A stretch of DNA of 13,575 nt from Veillonella sp. AM51-8BH (GTDB lineage Bacteria > Bacillota > Negativicutes > Veillonellales > Veillonellaceae), in the NCBI RefSeq assembly GCF_003463825.1, contig NZ_QSDY01000048.1, forward strand, positions 1 to 13,575, read 5' to 3'. The translations under genes and the position numbers were made by a program. Position 1 is the first letter of the stretch, and the number at the start of each line of letters is the position of its first letter. Of the stretch, positions 6,790 through 12,755 are shown piece after piece. The notes beneath the pieces are model-generated. The model searched no databases, was not told the DNA's origin, and saw only the letters and a program-made list of their open reading frames with translations.

Positions 6790-6950
6790 ACGCAGTTTTG
6801 AGTAAATTTAATCATACGTGCAGAACGGGTTCTATCTCTTTGAGACCGACTTAGGTCACTACTCCCAAACGCAGTTTTGGAAAGATTTCCTCATTAGGAA
6901 ATGAGAAAACGGGTGAATATATCTCGTAGGACGACTTAGCTCGCTTTGGA
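6790..6950. repeat. Imperfect tandem duplication of about 80 bases
   Basis: The block from ACGCAGTTTTG (6790-6800) through AACGGGT and CCGACTTAGGTCACT (6846-6860) is repeated from ACGCAGTTTTG (6869-6879) through AACGGGT (6908-6914) and ACGACTTAGCTCGCT (6931-6945). The offset grows from 79 to 85 bases because of small insertions. The first copy looks like a decayed form of the 5' half of the long hairpin at 6908-6975. Confidence 0.65.
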
Positions 6951-6975
6951 GGACGTAGAGATATATTCACCCGTT
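6908..6975 (-). repeat. Long hairpin A with conserved CGACTTAG loop; probable terminator of paralogue 2
   Basis: Perfect 18-bp arms at 6908-6925 (AACGGGTGAATATATCTC) and 6958-6975 enclose a 32-base loop containing ACGACTTAGCTCGCT followed by TTGGAGG. On the minus strand it begins 19 bases after the stop codon of the gene ending at 6994, and GTTTTCTCATTT follows, so it may terminate that transcript. Its loop nearly equals that of hairpin B (7718-7780), although the stems are unrelated. Confidence 0.85.
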
Positions 6976-6993
6976 CATACCCGCAGAGGAAAT

Positions 6994-7359
6994 TTACCAA
7001 ATCAAGTGATACACGTGATCTAGGTTACTTCCTTCTTGTATTTGTAGTTTTGTATTTGCTAATGTTTCAGAGCCAATCATATAGCCTTGTGGGTTATATG
7101 ATGTAACATCAATGAGTTGCACTGTTTTATCAGCGCGATTGAATGTCATTGTATAAATAGAGTGATCCCCATTAGGATCTACGATCTTCAAACGCAATGT
7201 AGCACGAGCGTCATTTTTATCAACAGAATCATTGTCGATATAACCAGTACGACCATTTTGATCCGTATCCAATGCGTACCAACTTTCAGCATGAGACACG
7301 CCTACACCAGCGCTAAATAACAAACCGGCTACTGCTAAACAAGCAAACCATTTTTTCAT
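6994..7359 (-). CDS. Small secreted protein, paralogue 2
   Basis: This is a 121-residue precursor. The Sec signal MKKWFACLAVAGLLFSAG ends in VSHA, giving probable cleavage after residue 24. The cysteine at 7 is not in a lipobox. The mature part starts ESWY, carries GYIDNDSVDKNDARATL in the same place as paralogue 1, then a strand-rich middle (HSIYTMTFNRADKTV, IDVTSYNPQGYMIG), and ends at HLIW without the short charged tail of its sisters. The start ATG has AGGAGA eight bases upstream. An extended -10 promoter lies about 70 bases upstream, and a long hairpin lies 19 bases after the stop, so it is likely transcribed alone. The function is unknown; export to the envelope is the only supported inference. 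Confidence 0.85.
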   Translation of the reverse strand: MKKWFACLAVAGLLFSAGVGVSHAESWYALDTDQNGRTGYIDNDSVDKNDARATLRLKIVDPNGDHSIYTMTFNRADKTVQLIDVTSYNPQGYMIGSETLANTKLQIQEGSNLDHVYHLIW

Positions 7360-7393
7360 AACTATTCTCTCCTGACTATAAAATTCAAATAAC

Positions 7394-7408
7394 TATGCAA
7401 TCTGCATA
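7394..7408 (-). promoter_or_regulatory. 15-bp palindrome in the leader of paralogue 2
   Basis: TATGCA (7394-7399) and TGCATA (7403-7408) flank three bases between the probable transcription start and the ribosome binding site. It could be a small RNA hairpin or an operator. Confidence 0.4.
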
Positions 7409-7429
7409 CCATAAATTCTCTACGCCTTC

Positions 7430-7438
7430 ATTATAACA
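7430..7438 (-). promoter_or_regulatory. Extended -10 promoter of paralogue 2
   Basis: On the minus strand, TGTTATAAT (7430-7438) is a perfect TATAAT with the TG extension. The -35 at 17 bases is weak (TTAGTA), which is common for extended -10 promoters. The leader would be about 60 bases. Confidence 0.55.
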
Positions 7439-7498
7439 CCATAATTGCATATTACTAATAAAAACTCTATTATATGTATAAATTATATAGAACCCCTA

Positions 7499-7665
7499 AG
7501 GAACATCTAGCGAGGCTCCTATGGATTAAATAATCGTATTGTAATAGGGATGCCCATACTAAGATTAGCGTAAATTAGAAATAAAAAGGCCCAACACTTC
7601 TATGAAAACGACTTAGCTATTCCTCTAGGAACGTCTAGCGAGGCCCCTATGGGCTTTAAATAATC
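7499..7665. repeat. Diverged direct repeat with AGGAAC(A/G)TCTAGCGAGGC
   Basis: One copy at 7499-7534 and one at 7627-7665 share AGGAAC(A/G)TCTAGCGAGGC, then (T/C)CCTATGG, then TTAAATAATC, with an offset of about 128 bases. The intervening bases are not alike. The second copy is also the outer arm of the inverted duplication at 7641-7862. Confidence 0.75.
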
Positions 7666-7862
7666 CAATGGATTTAAACGCTGATATTCGCTCTGTAAGA
7701 TTGGTAAGAAAACAGAAAGCCCCGAACTATTCTGAAAACGACTTAGTTCACTATGGAGGCTTTCAGGATAGTTCGGGGCTACTTATACGTTCTGAATATC
7801 TAACTAGACAGAGCGAATATCAGCTTCTATTAAATTGTTGGATTATTTACCCCATAGGGCCT
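7641..7862. repeat. 222-base imperfect inverted duplication overlapping the end of paralogue 3
   Basis: The plus strand of 7641-7698 aligns to the minus strand of 7862-7805 over about 58 bases. Shared blocks are AGGCC with CTATGGG, TAAATAATCCAA (7657-7668 against 7838-7849) and a perfect 17-bp GCTGATATTCGCTCTGT (7680-7696 against 7808-7824). The right arm includes the last codons and stop of paralogue 3. The centre holds hairpin B, so the RNA could form one long nested stem. Confidence 0.8.
7718..7780 (-). repeat. Long hairpin B with conserved CGACTTAG loop; probable terminator of paralogue 3
   Basis: The arms at 7718-7737 (AGCCCCGAACTATTCTGAAA) and 7761-7780 pair over 20 positions with a single G-T wobble. 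The 23-base loop reads ACGACTTAGTTCACT followed by ATGGAGGC. On the minus strand the hairpin is followed by TTCTGTTTTCTT, which fits a terminator about 60 bases after the stop codon at 7843. Confidence 0.85.
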
Positions 7863-8214
7863 GCATAACTTCCGCGCCCATGGTATCATCTTCAATTTTT
7901 GTAGGTTTTTGTGCGTCTTTGCTGGACAATAATGCTACGCCTGCAGCACTGTATACTGTTGTATCAAGTTCTGTCCATGTTTTTTCTTTACGGTCAATGC
8001 GTACTGTGTAGATGTATGTAAAGCCTTCTACATTATTAATTTTAACAAGTACTGTTGCCGCATCATCTGTTTTATATACAGAAGAATTATCGATGAACCA
8101 TGCTGCATCGTCAGCATCAGCATCGATATAATACCAATCAGCGGCACTCGCTTGGCCAAAGCCACCTACAAAGAAAACCCCTGCTGCAAACATAGCAGCT
8201 AACCATTTTTTCAT
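7843..8214 (-). CDS. Small secreted protein, paralogue 3
   Basis: This is a 123-residue precursor. The Sec signal MKKWLAAMFAAGVFFVGG ends QASA, with cleavage expected after 24. The mature part starts DWYYIDADADDAAW and has WFIDNSSVYKTDDAATV at the position shared with its two paralogues. The middle is strand-like (FTYIYTVRIDRKEKTW, LDTTVYSAAGVALL), and it ends MQALWGK. The mature protein is acidic. A longer in-frame start 30 bases upstream is rejected because AAGGAG lies six bases before the ATG at 8214 and the signal must come first. It begins only 75 bases after the gyrA stop with no clear promoter or terminator between, so some read-through from gyrA is possible. Function unknown. Confidence 0.85.
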   Translation of the reverse strand: MKKWLAAMFAAGVFFVGGFGQASAADWYYIDADADDAAWFIDNSSVYKTDDAATVLVKINNVEGFTYIYTVRIDRKEKTWTELDTTVYSAAGVALLSSKDAQKPTKIEDDTMGAEVMQALWGK

Positions 8215-8240
8215 TTCTAACTCCTTAACGCTAGAGACGA

Positions 8241-8253
8241 CCATCTAAGATGG
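8241..8253. promoter_or_regulatory. 13-bp palindrome between gyrA and paralogue 3
   Basis: CCATCTAAGATGG is a perfect inverted repeat with a one-base centre in the 75-base gap. It lacks a T tract, so it is not a standard terminator. It could be an operator or a leader hairpin. Confidence 0.4.
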
Positions 8254-8289
8254 CCGCCCATAGTTTCTTACATATAGTATTAATATAAA

Positions 8290-8616
8290 TTATTCTGCTA
8301 CTTCGTCTTCGATTTCAGCACCTGGAATAACAGCAATGCTAGCTACTTTATCACCTTCGTCGAGGTTTTGTGTTTTCACACCAGAAATAGCTTTGCCCTT
8401 CTTCACAGCAATATCGTTCATATTGAAGCGGATGATTTTGCCTTGTTCAGAGATAAGCATAACTTCATCATCATTATGAACTACTTCTACAGCAACTACG
8501 TCGCCTGTCTTGTTCGTAATCTTGAAGTTCTTAGAACCTTTACCACCGCGTTTTTGCAATGTATAAGCTTCCGCATCATTGCGTTTACCGAAACCTTCTT
8601 CAGAGATCGTAAACAC
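8290..8616 (-). pseudogene. Displaced 3' end of gyrA (C-terminal blades 5-6)
   Basis: This frame encodes the end of Gyr[21 protein letters not shown], then [19 protein letters not shown], then EVMLISEQGKIIRFNMNDI, and an acidic tail ending EDEVAE. These are the last beta-pinwheel blades of the DNA-wrapping domain, including a QKRGGKG box-like motif. The frame joins the main gyrA frame at about 8626 if one base is added. The GTG at 8616 is not credible as an independent start because no ribosome binding site precedes it. It is the same gene as the feature at 8496-10760. Confidence 0.9.
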
Positions 8617-10760
8617 TTGAGCTTCGCTTCATCAGCATTAAGAACACCTGCGCCTACCACTACGTCGCCAGTATTAAGTTTAATGCCGCGTACACCGTGA
8701 GCCGCACGTTTCATGAGACGTACGTCGCTTTCACTGAAACGAATAGCGATACCCAATTTAGTACCGATTAAGATATCTTGGTTGCCAGTCGTTACACTAA
8801 CGGAAATCAAGCGATCCCCTTCGTCGAGGTTGATAGCATTGAGACCAGAACGACGGATGTTGCGGTATTCTTCGATAGCTGTACGTTTTACAACGCCGAA
8901 CTCAGTAACCATGAATAAGTTTACATCTTCATGGATACGTTCAAGGTCGATCATAGTTGTAACAGATTCGCCTACAGCAAGTGGCAACACGTTAACCATA
9001 GCGGTACCGCGAGAGTTACGGGAACCTGCTTCTGGCACTTCGTATGCTTTGAGGCGATATGTACGACCAGTGGACGTGAAGAACAACAATGTATTATGCG
9101 TACGAACATGCATAATTTGCGTTACATAATCGTCTTCCTTCGTCTTCATGCCGATAACGCCAGCGCCACCTTTATGTTGGTTGCGATATACGTTCGCGTT
9201 CATGCGTTTGATATAACCTTGTTTAGTCAAGGTGATAACCATCTCTTCGTCAGCGATGAGGTCTTCTACATCAAGGTCGGACGTATCGATAGTGATTTCA
9301 GAACGACGAGGGTCGCCGTATTTCTTCTTCATATCTTCTAGTTCTTCTTTGATGATTTGACGTTGACGCGCTTCGCTAGCCAAGATAGCTTTCAAATCTT
9401 CGATCAATGCCAATAATTCCTTGTATTCCTCTTCGATTTTTTCGCGTTCCAAGCCTGTTAAACGGCGCAGACGCATGTCGAGGATGGCTACTGCTTGTTT
9501 TTCTGAAAGCCCGAATTTTTGCATCAATGCGTTACGCGCGATTTCGTCAGTTTGGGAACTGCGGATTGTAGCGATAACTTCATCGATGTGGTCGAGAGCG
9601 ATCAACAAGCCTTCCAAAATGTGAGCACGCGCTTCGGCTTTGTTAAGCTCGAATTGAGTACGGCGTACGATAACATCGAGGCGATGATCTAAGTAGTACC
9701 CCAATACTTCTTTCAAATTCAATACGCGAGGATGGCCATCCACGAGAGCTAGCATAATCACGCCGAAAGATTCTTGAAGTTGAGTGTGTTTATATAATTT
9801 GTTAAGAACGATATCTGGTTGCACATCAGCGCGCAATTCGATAACGATGCGCATACCTTGACGGTCAGATTCGTCGCGAAGTGCTGTGATACCATCGATT
9901 ACCTTGTCGCGACTCAAGTTCGCAATCGTTTCGATAACACGAGCCTTGTTAACTTGGTATGGAATCTCAGTCACTACGATTTTATGCTTGCCCTTCGCCA
10001 TTTCTTCAATGGTTGCACGAGCGCGCATTTTTACGCTACCACGACCTGTGGAGTACGCTTTTTTAATGCCTTCCCTGCCCAAAATGAGCGCCCCAGTTGG
10101 GAAGTCTGGACCTTTGATTTGTGTCATCAATTCTTCCACAGTTACATCTGGATTATCGATGAGCATTGTAAGGCCATTACATACTTCGTTAAGGTTGTGC
10201 GGTGGAATATTTGTCGCCATCCCTACGGCGATACCGCTGGAACCATTGATGAGAAGATTTGGGATCTTCGCTGGCAATACGGTTGGTTCTTGCAAGCTTT
10301 CATCATAGTTCGGCATGAAATCAACAGTTTCCTTGTCGATATCAGCGAGCATTTCTTGAGTAATTTTTGCCATACGTACTTCGGTATAACGCATCGCAGC
10401 GGCACTATCGCCGTCGATGGAACCAAAGTTACCGTGGCCGTCTACCAAGAGGTAGCGCGTATTGAAATCTTGCGCCAAACGTACAGTCGCATCATAAACG
10501 GAACTATCACCATGTGGATGATACTTACCGAGTACGTCACCGACGATACGAGCGGATTTCTTGTACGGTTTATTTGGCGTCATGCCTGTTTCGTGCATCG
10601 CGTACAAAATACGACGATGAACTGGTTTCAAGCCATCACGCACATCTGGAAGAGCACGCATTACGATTACGGACATCGCATAATCGATATAAGCGTTCTT
10701 CATTTCTTTATCAATCTGAACGGGATGAATATTCCCGTGGGACCATTGTTGGTCTGCCAC
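8496..10760 (-). CDS. DNA gyrase subunit A, frameshifted near the 3' end
   Basis: GyrA is the breakage-reunion subunit of DNA gyrase and works with GyrB to introduce negative supercoils. The reading frame begins GTG at 10760 with GAGGTG five bases upstream. The catalytic tyrosine is Y125 in [10 protein letters not shown]. The quinolone region reads [10 protein letters not shown] (81-90), with Ser at 86 and Asp at 90, the usual susceptible residues. The tower and coiled-coil parts are intact, and CTD blades begin with [13 protein letters not shown]. After about residue 711 (VLNADEA) the frame departs from the family and continues 43 unrelated residues to a stop at 8496. The expected sequence resumes in another frame down to 8290. 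With one base restored the protein would be about 823 residues, a normal length. Because the gene is essential and both sides are intact, a sequence error or very recent mutation is likelier than an old pseudogene. Confidence 0.95.
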   Translation of the reverse strand: MADQQWSHGNIHPVQIDKEMKNAYIDYAMSVIVMRALPDVRDGLKPVHRRILYAMHETGMTPNKPYKKSARIVGDVLGKYHPHGDSSVYDATVRLAQDFNTRYLLVDGHGNFGSIDGDSAAAMRYTEVRMAKITQEMLADIDKETVDFMPNYDESLQEPTVLPAKIPNLLINGSSGIAVGMATNIPPHNLNEVCNGLTMLIDNPDVTVEELMTQIKGPDFPTGALILGREGIKKAYSTGRGSVKMRARATIEEMAKGKHKIVVTEIPYQVNKARVIETIANLSRDKVIDGITALRDESDRQGMRIVIELRADVQPDIVLNKLYKHTQLQESFGVIMLALVDGHPRVLNLKEVLGYYLDHRLDVIVRRTQFELNKAEARAHILEGLLIALDHIDEVIATIRSSQTDEIARNALMQKFGLSEKQAVAILDMRLRRLTGLEREKIEEEYKELLALIEDLKAILASEARQRQIIKEELEDMKKKYGDPRRSEITIDTSDLDVEDLIADEEMVITLTKQGYIKRMNANVYRNQHKGGAGVIGMKTKEDDYVTQIMHVRTHNTLLFFTSTGRTYRLKAYEVPEAGSRNSRGTAMVNVLPLAVGESVTTMIDLERIHEDVNLFMVTEFGVVKRTAIEEYRNIRRSGLNAINLDEGDRLISVSVTTGNQDILIGTKLGIAIRFSESDVRLMKRAAHGVRGIKLNTGDVVVGAGVLNADEAKLKCLRSLKKVSVNAMMRKLIHCKNAVVKVLRTSRLRTRQAT

Positions 10761-10783
10761 AATCTCACCTCATTTTACTAACA

Positions 10784-10813
10784 CTATAATAGAATTATCA
10801 TATTATTATAGCA
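10784..10813 (-). promoter_or_regulatory. gyrA extended -10 promoter within an inverted repeat
   Basis: On the minus strand, TGCTATAAT (10805-10813) is an ideal extended -10, with a leader of about 38 bases. The same bases form one arm of a perfect 8-bp inverted repeat, CTATAATA (10784-10791) with TATTATAG (10804-10811), which covers the -10 and the expected transcription start. I see no good -35. The rest of the gap from 10814 to 10930 is AT-rich with no gene and no terminator for the upstream operon. Confidence 0.55.
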
Positions 10814-10930
10814 TTTTTGCGGTCTTAACGCTATATTTTATAAAGACTATACGTAGCAAATAACATTTTAGTTTCTGTCATATACAACTAATTAAAACTA
10901 TATAACCTATAAAATAAAGTTTACTATTAA

Positions 10931-11086
10931 CTAACCTTTTCTAACAGAAATTATGATGGGAGGCTTACTTTGCCCATATGTTGCTCTAACCTGTTCACGA
11001 GCATCATGTTCACTCCGAGCATCAACAGTTACAGTTGTGGATGCACTTTTACCTTTATAATGAAATTTAACAGTATATTTAGACAT
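10931..11086 (-). CDS. Small basic hypothetical protein, 51 residues
   Basis: A short gene of 52 codons including the stop, preceded by GGGAGGG at about six bases from the ATG at 11086. The protein begins MSKYTVKFHYKGKSASTTVT and continues VDARSEHDAREQVRATYG, then ends PPIIISVRKG. The pattern is strand, strand, helix, strand, with many Lys and Arg. That resembles a compact beta-beta-alpha-beta fold, but I recognise no named family. It is the last gene of the mcrBC cassette, 42 bases after the 82-residue gene, and no terminator is visible before gyrA. Codon and base use are AT-rich like the rest of the cassette. The strong ribosome binding site and clean frame make it a real gene; a role as a DNA-binding or inhibitor protein would be a guess. 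Confidence 0.75.
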   Translation of the reverse strand: MSKYTVKFHYKGKSASTTVTVDARSEHDAREQVRATYGQSKPPIIISVRKG

Positions 11087-11128
11087 ATATTTCCCTCCCT
11101 GGAGACATAATTATTTGAGCAAAATATT

Positions 11129-11377
11129 TTAATGTGAAATTTCCTGTATTTTATTCTTTATTTCAATTATTTTTACGTTTAATTCCTCTATGTGATTAGA
11201 CAACTCTGTTTTATCCATATCATAAGAAATAACTTTTGCTGAATAATCTTCACGCTCAACTATATTAATATCACATACTTCGCCATTACTTAAGCGCGTC
11301 CAATATCTATATAGATCCATATATTCAGCAGATAATCTTGCGTAAGTTCGTCGTAAATGTTCTAATTCCCCTAACAA
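11129..11377 (-). CDS. Small coiled-coil-like hypothetical protein, 82 residues
   Basis: The gene starts at a TTG codon (11377) with GAGGTG about eight bases upstream, and no ATG gives a better start. The protein has an N-terminal helix rich in Leu, Arg and Tyr (LGELEHLRRTYARLSAEYMD), a short central turn around NGEVCDINIVERED, and a C-terminal heptad-like helix (DKTELSNHIEELNVKIIEIK) that is a likely coiled coil. No enzyme motif or membrane segment is visible. It lies 40 bases after mcrC and 42 before the 51-residue gene, in the same direction, so the four genes are likely cotranscribed. I recognise no family; it may be a structural or regulatory companion of McrBC, which is inference from position only. 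Confidence 0.7.
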   Translation of the reverse strand: MLGELEHLRRTYARLSAEYMDLYRYWTRLSNGEVCDINIVEREDYSAKVISYDMDKTELSNHIEELNVKIIEIKNKIQEISH

Positions 11378-11417
11378 ATACTTTCACCTCTTTAAACTAT
11401 GTCCACTTTGTCTAGAA

Positions 11418-12755
11418 TTATATATCACTAAATTTTCTTATAAATTGACGTTCATTTATCTGAACTTTATCAATAAACTCCTGATAATTAGAGACATTAC
11501 AAGGAATTTCTAACCCACATTTCATCACATAAATATCATCTCTAGCACTTACATTTTGTTCATATTTCGTACCTTGATTTAACCATAATTGTTCATTATC
11601 TCTTTCCTTAGACTCTGGATATAAATAATATCCCGTTTTAGCATCAAATCTAAACATATATGCTAATACTTGTAAATAGTCTTTACTTCTGATGTTATCT
11701 ATAGGTTTATATTTTGCATCTGCAATAATTCGATTATTTGCATCTCTACCAATAAAATCTGGATAAATAAGCCCCTGTTGTCTATTACCTGAAAATAATT
11801 GTTCAGAACCAGTGTGAGATTTATTTTTAGGATGATAAAAAGCTTTACCAATTAATAAGTTGATATATTCCTCCCAAAGCCATGCACCATCAAATAAGAT
11901 TCCATATAATTTATTATAGCCTACCCCTATTTGTCCTTTTTGATTATGCAATATTAAAAGGCATAAATTTTGTAAAGCTCTATATTCATGATAGTATGCA
12001 TGCCTTACTAACATTTTTTTATTCTTATCAATAATACTCTGTCTATCATGTACCCTATATGTATATGTAGCATCTACAACTAATTGTACCTCATTTTTTA
12101 TCTTAGAAAGTATCGCTTTACCAAACGATTTATTCTGAATAAACTCAATTGTATGTCTTATTAAGTGCAAAAGGTAGTTATCGTACGAAAACTCTCTTTG
12201 CCTATAGGCAATACGACCTATAAAAGGAGTATTACATTTTATATGTCTTGCAATATCAATTACACCTTTTATATTTCTATCATTATATTCATTATAAACA
12301 TATTGTTTAAATAGACCTTTTCGTATTGCAGCGCTCAAAAGATATGGAAATAAAAAGTATAAATAGTTAACAATACTATTATCATAGCTAAGATCTGTTT
12401 CTAAATTTACAACATTGGGAGTATCGAGCACTCTACTAAGCAAATATTGAAAAAAATAATCTTCATGGTTATCACTAAATCTCGAACTTATAACTAGTCG
12501 TTCATCTCCATAGCCAATAAATCCCATAATATTACTAGTTTTATAGACACCATTTTCATCTTGAAGAATCATCTGACTTTGTTCAAGATCTTCAGATTCA
12601 AGTATTGCTTCTGGAAATACAAATACACCTTCTTTTTCCAGATTTTTTAACGTCACATTAAGAATCTTTGTCTCTAGTTTTTTAATCTTATAAAATGCTT
12701 CTTTCTTAATTTGACTATTATCTCTAATTCTCAGCAGATTCATCGTCATTACCAA
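11418..12755 (-). CDS. McrC family nuclease subunit of a McrBC-type restriction system
   Basis: McrC is the endonuclease partner that binds the McrB motor ring and cuts DNA carrying modified cytosines. This protein has 445 residues, long compared with E. coli McrC but usual for the wider family. The N-terminal part includes the family features FIGYGDERLVISSRF (79-93) and a helical middle. A GILFDGAWLWEEYI block (285-298) precedes the PD-(D/E)xK nuclease core, seen as YPDFIGRDA (331-339) and IIADAKYK (343-350). Asp333, Asp346 and Lys348 are the likely catalytic residues, and all are present. The TTG at 12755 has AAGGTGG six bases upstream; the ATG at 12749 is an alternative. The start overlaps the end of mcrB by 32 bases, pointing to translational coupling. 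Base composition is clearly more AT-rich than gyrA, which suggests horizontal gain. Confidence 0.9.
   Translation of the reverse strand: MVMTMNLLRIRDNSQIKKEAFYKIKKLETKILNVTLKNLEKEGVFVFPEAILESEDLEQSQMILQDENGVYKTSNIMGFIGYGDERLVISSRFSDNHEDYFFQYLLSRVLDTPNVVNLETDLSYDNSIVNYLYFLFPYLLSAAIRKGLFKQYVYNEYNDRNIKGVIDIARHIKCNTPFIGRIAYRQREFSYDNYLLHLIRHTIEFIQNKSFGKAILSKIKNEVQLVVDATYTYRVHDRQSIIDKNKKMLVRHAYYHEYRALQNLCLLILHNQKGQIGVGYNKLYGILFDGAWLWEEYINLLIGKAFYHPKNKSHTGSEQLFSGNRQQGLIYPDFIGRDANNRIIADAKYKPIDNIRSKDYLQVLAYMFRFDAKTGYYLYPESKERDNEQLWLNQGTKYEQNVSARDDIYVMKCGLEIPCNVSNYQEFIDKVQINERQFIRKFSDI

Larger units (their letters stand above)
6617..6993. other. 377-base gap between paralogues 1 and 2, rich in inverted repeats
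   Basis: No gene is visible. Nearest paralogue 1, AATCCCTTA is repeated directly (6724-6732 and 6744-6752). TCCCTTAT (6746-6753) pairs with ATAAGGGA (6767-6774), and GGGAATA (6771-6777) pairs with TATTCCC (6781-6787). These nested inverted repeats lie about 130-170 bases before the start and could be operator sites. Next comes an imperfect tandem duplication, a hairpin ATTTCCT/AGGAAAT (6885-6902) and the long hairpin listed separately. I found no convincing promoter for paralogue 1. Confidence 0.6.
7439..7842. other. Gap between paralogues 2 and 3, built of direct and inverted repeats
   Basis: No gene is visible. It holds a diverged direct repeat (7499-7534 and 7627-7665), a decayed CGACTTAG copy at 7609-7616, hairpin B (7718-7780) and the arms of a larger inverted duplication (7641-7862). 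A possible terminator-like fold on the minus strand pairs AAGCCCA with TGGGCCTT (about 7584-7656) and is followed by TTTATTTC. A 66-codon plus-strand frame across 7668-7868 has no ribosome binding site and is a by-product of the repeats. Confidence 0.6.

Noticed and set aside
7668..7868. 66-codon plus-strand frame across the inverted duplication
   Set aside because: It has no ribosome binding site, and its sequence is composed of repeat arms and the antisense of a gene end.
9819..10781. 320-codon open frame on the plus strand opposite gyrA
   Set aside because: It is fully antisense to a highly conserved coding region, has no ribosome binding site, and its protein shows no recognisable domain. 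It is a codon-bias shadow of gyrA.
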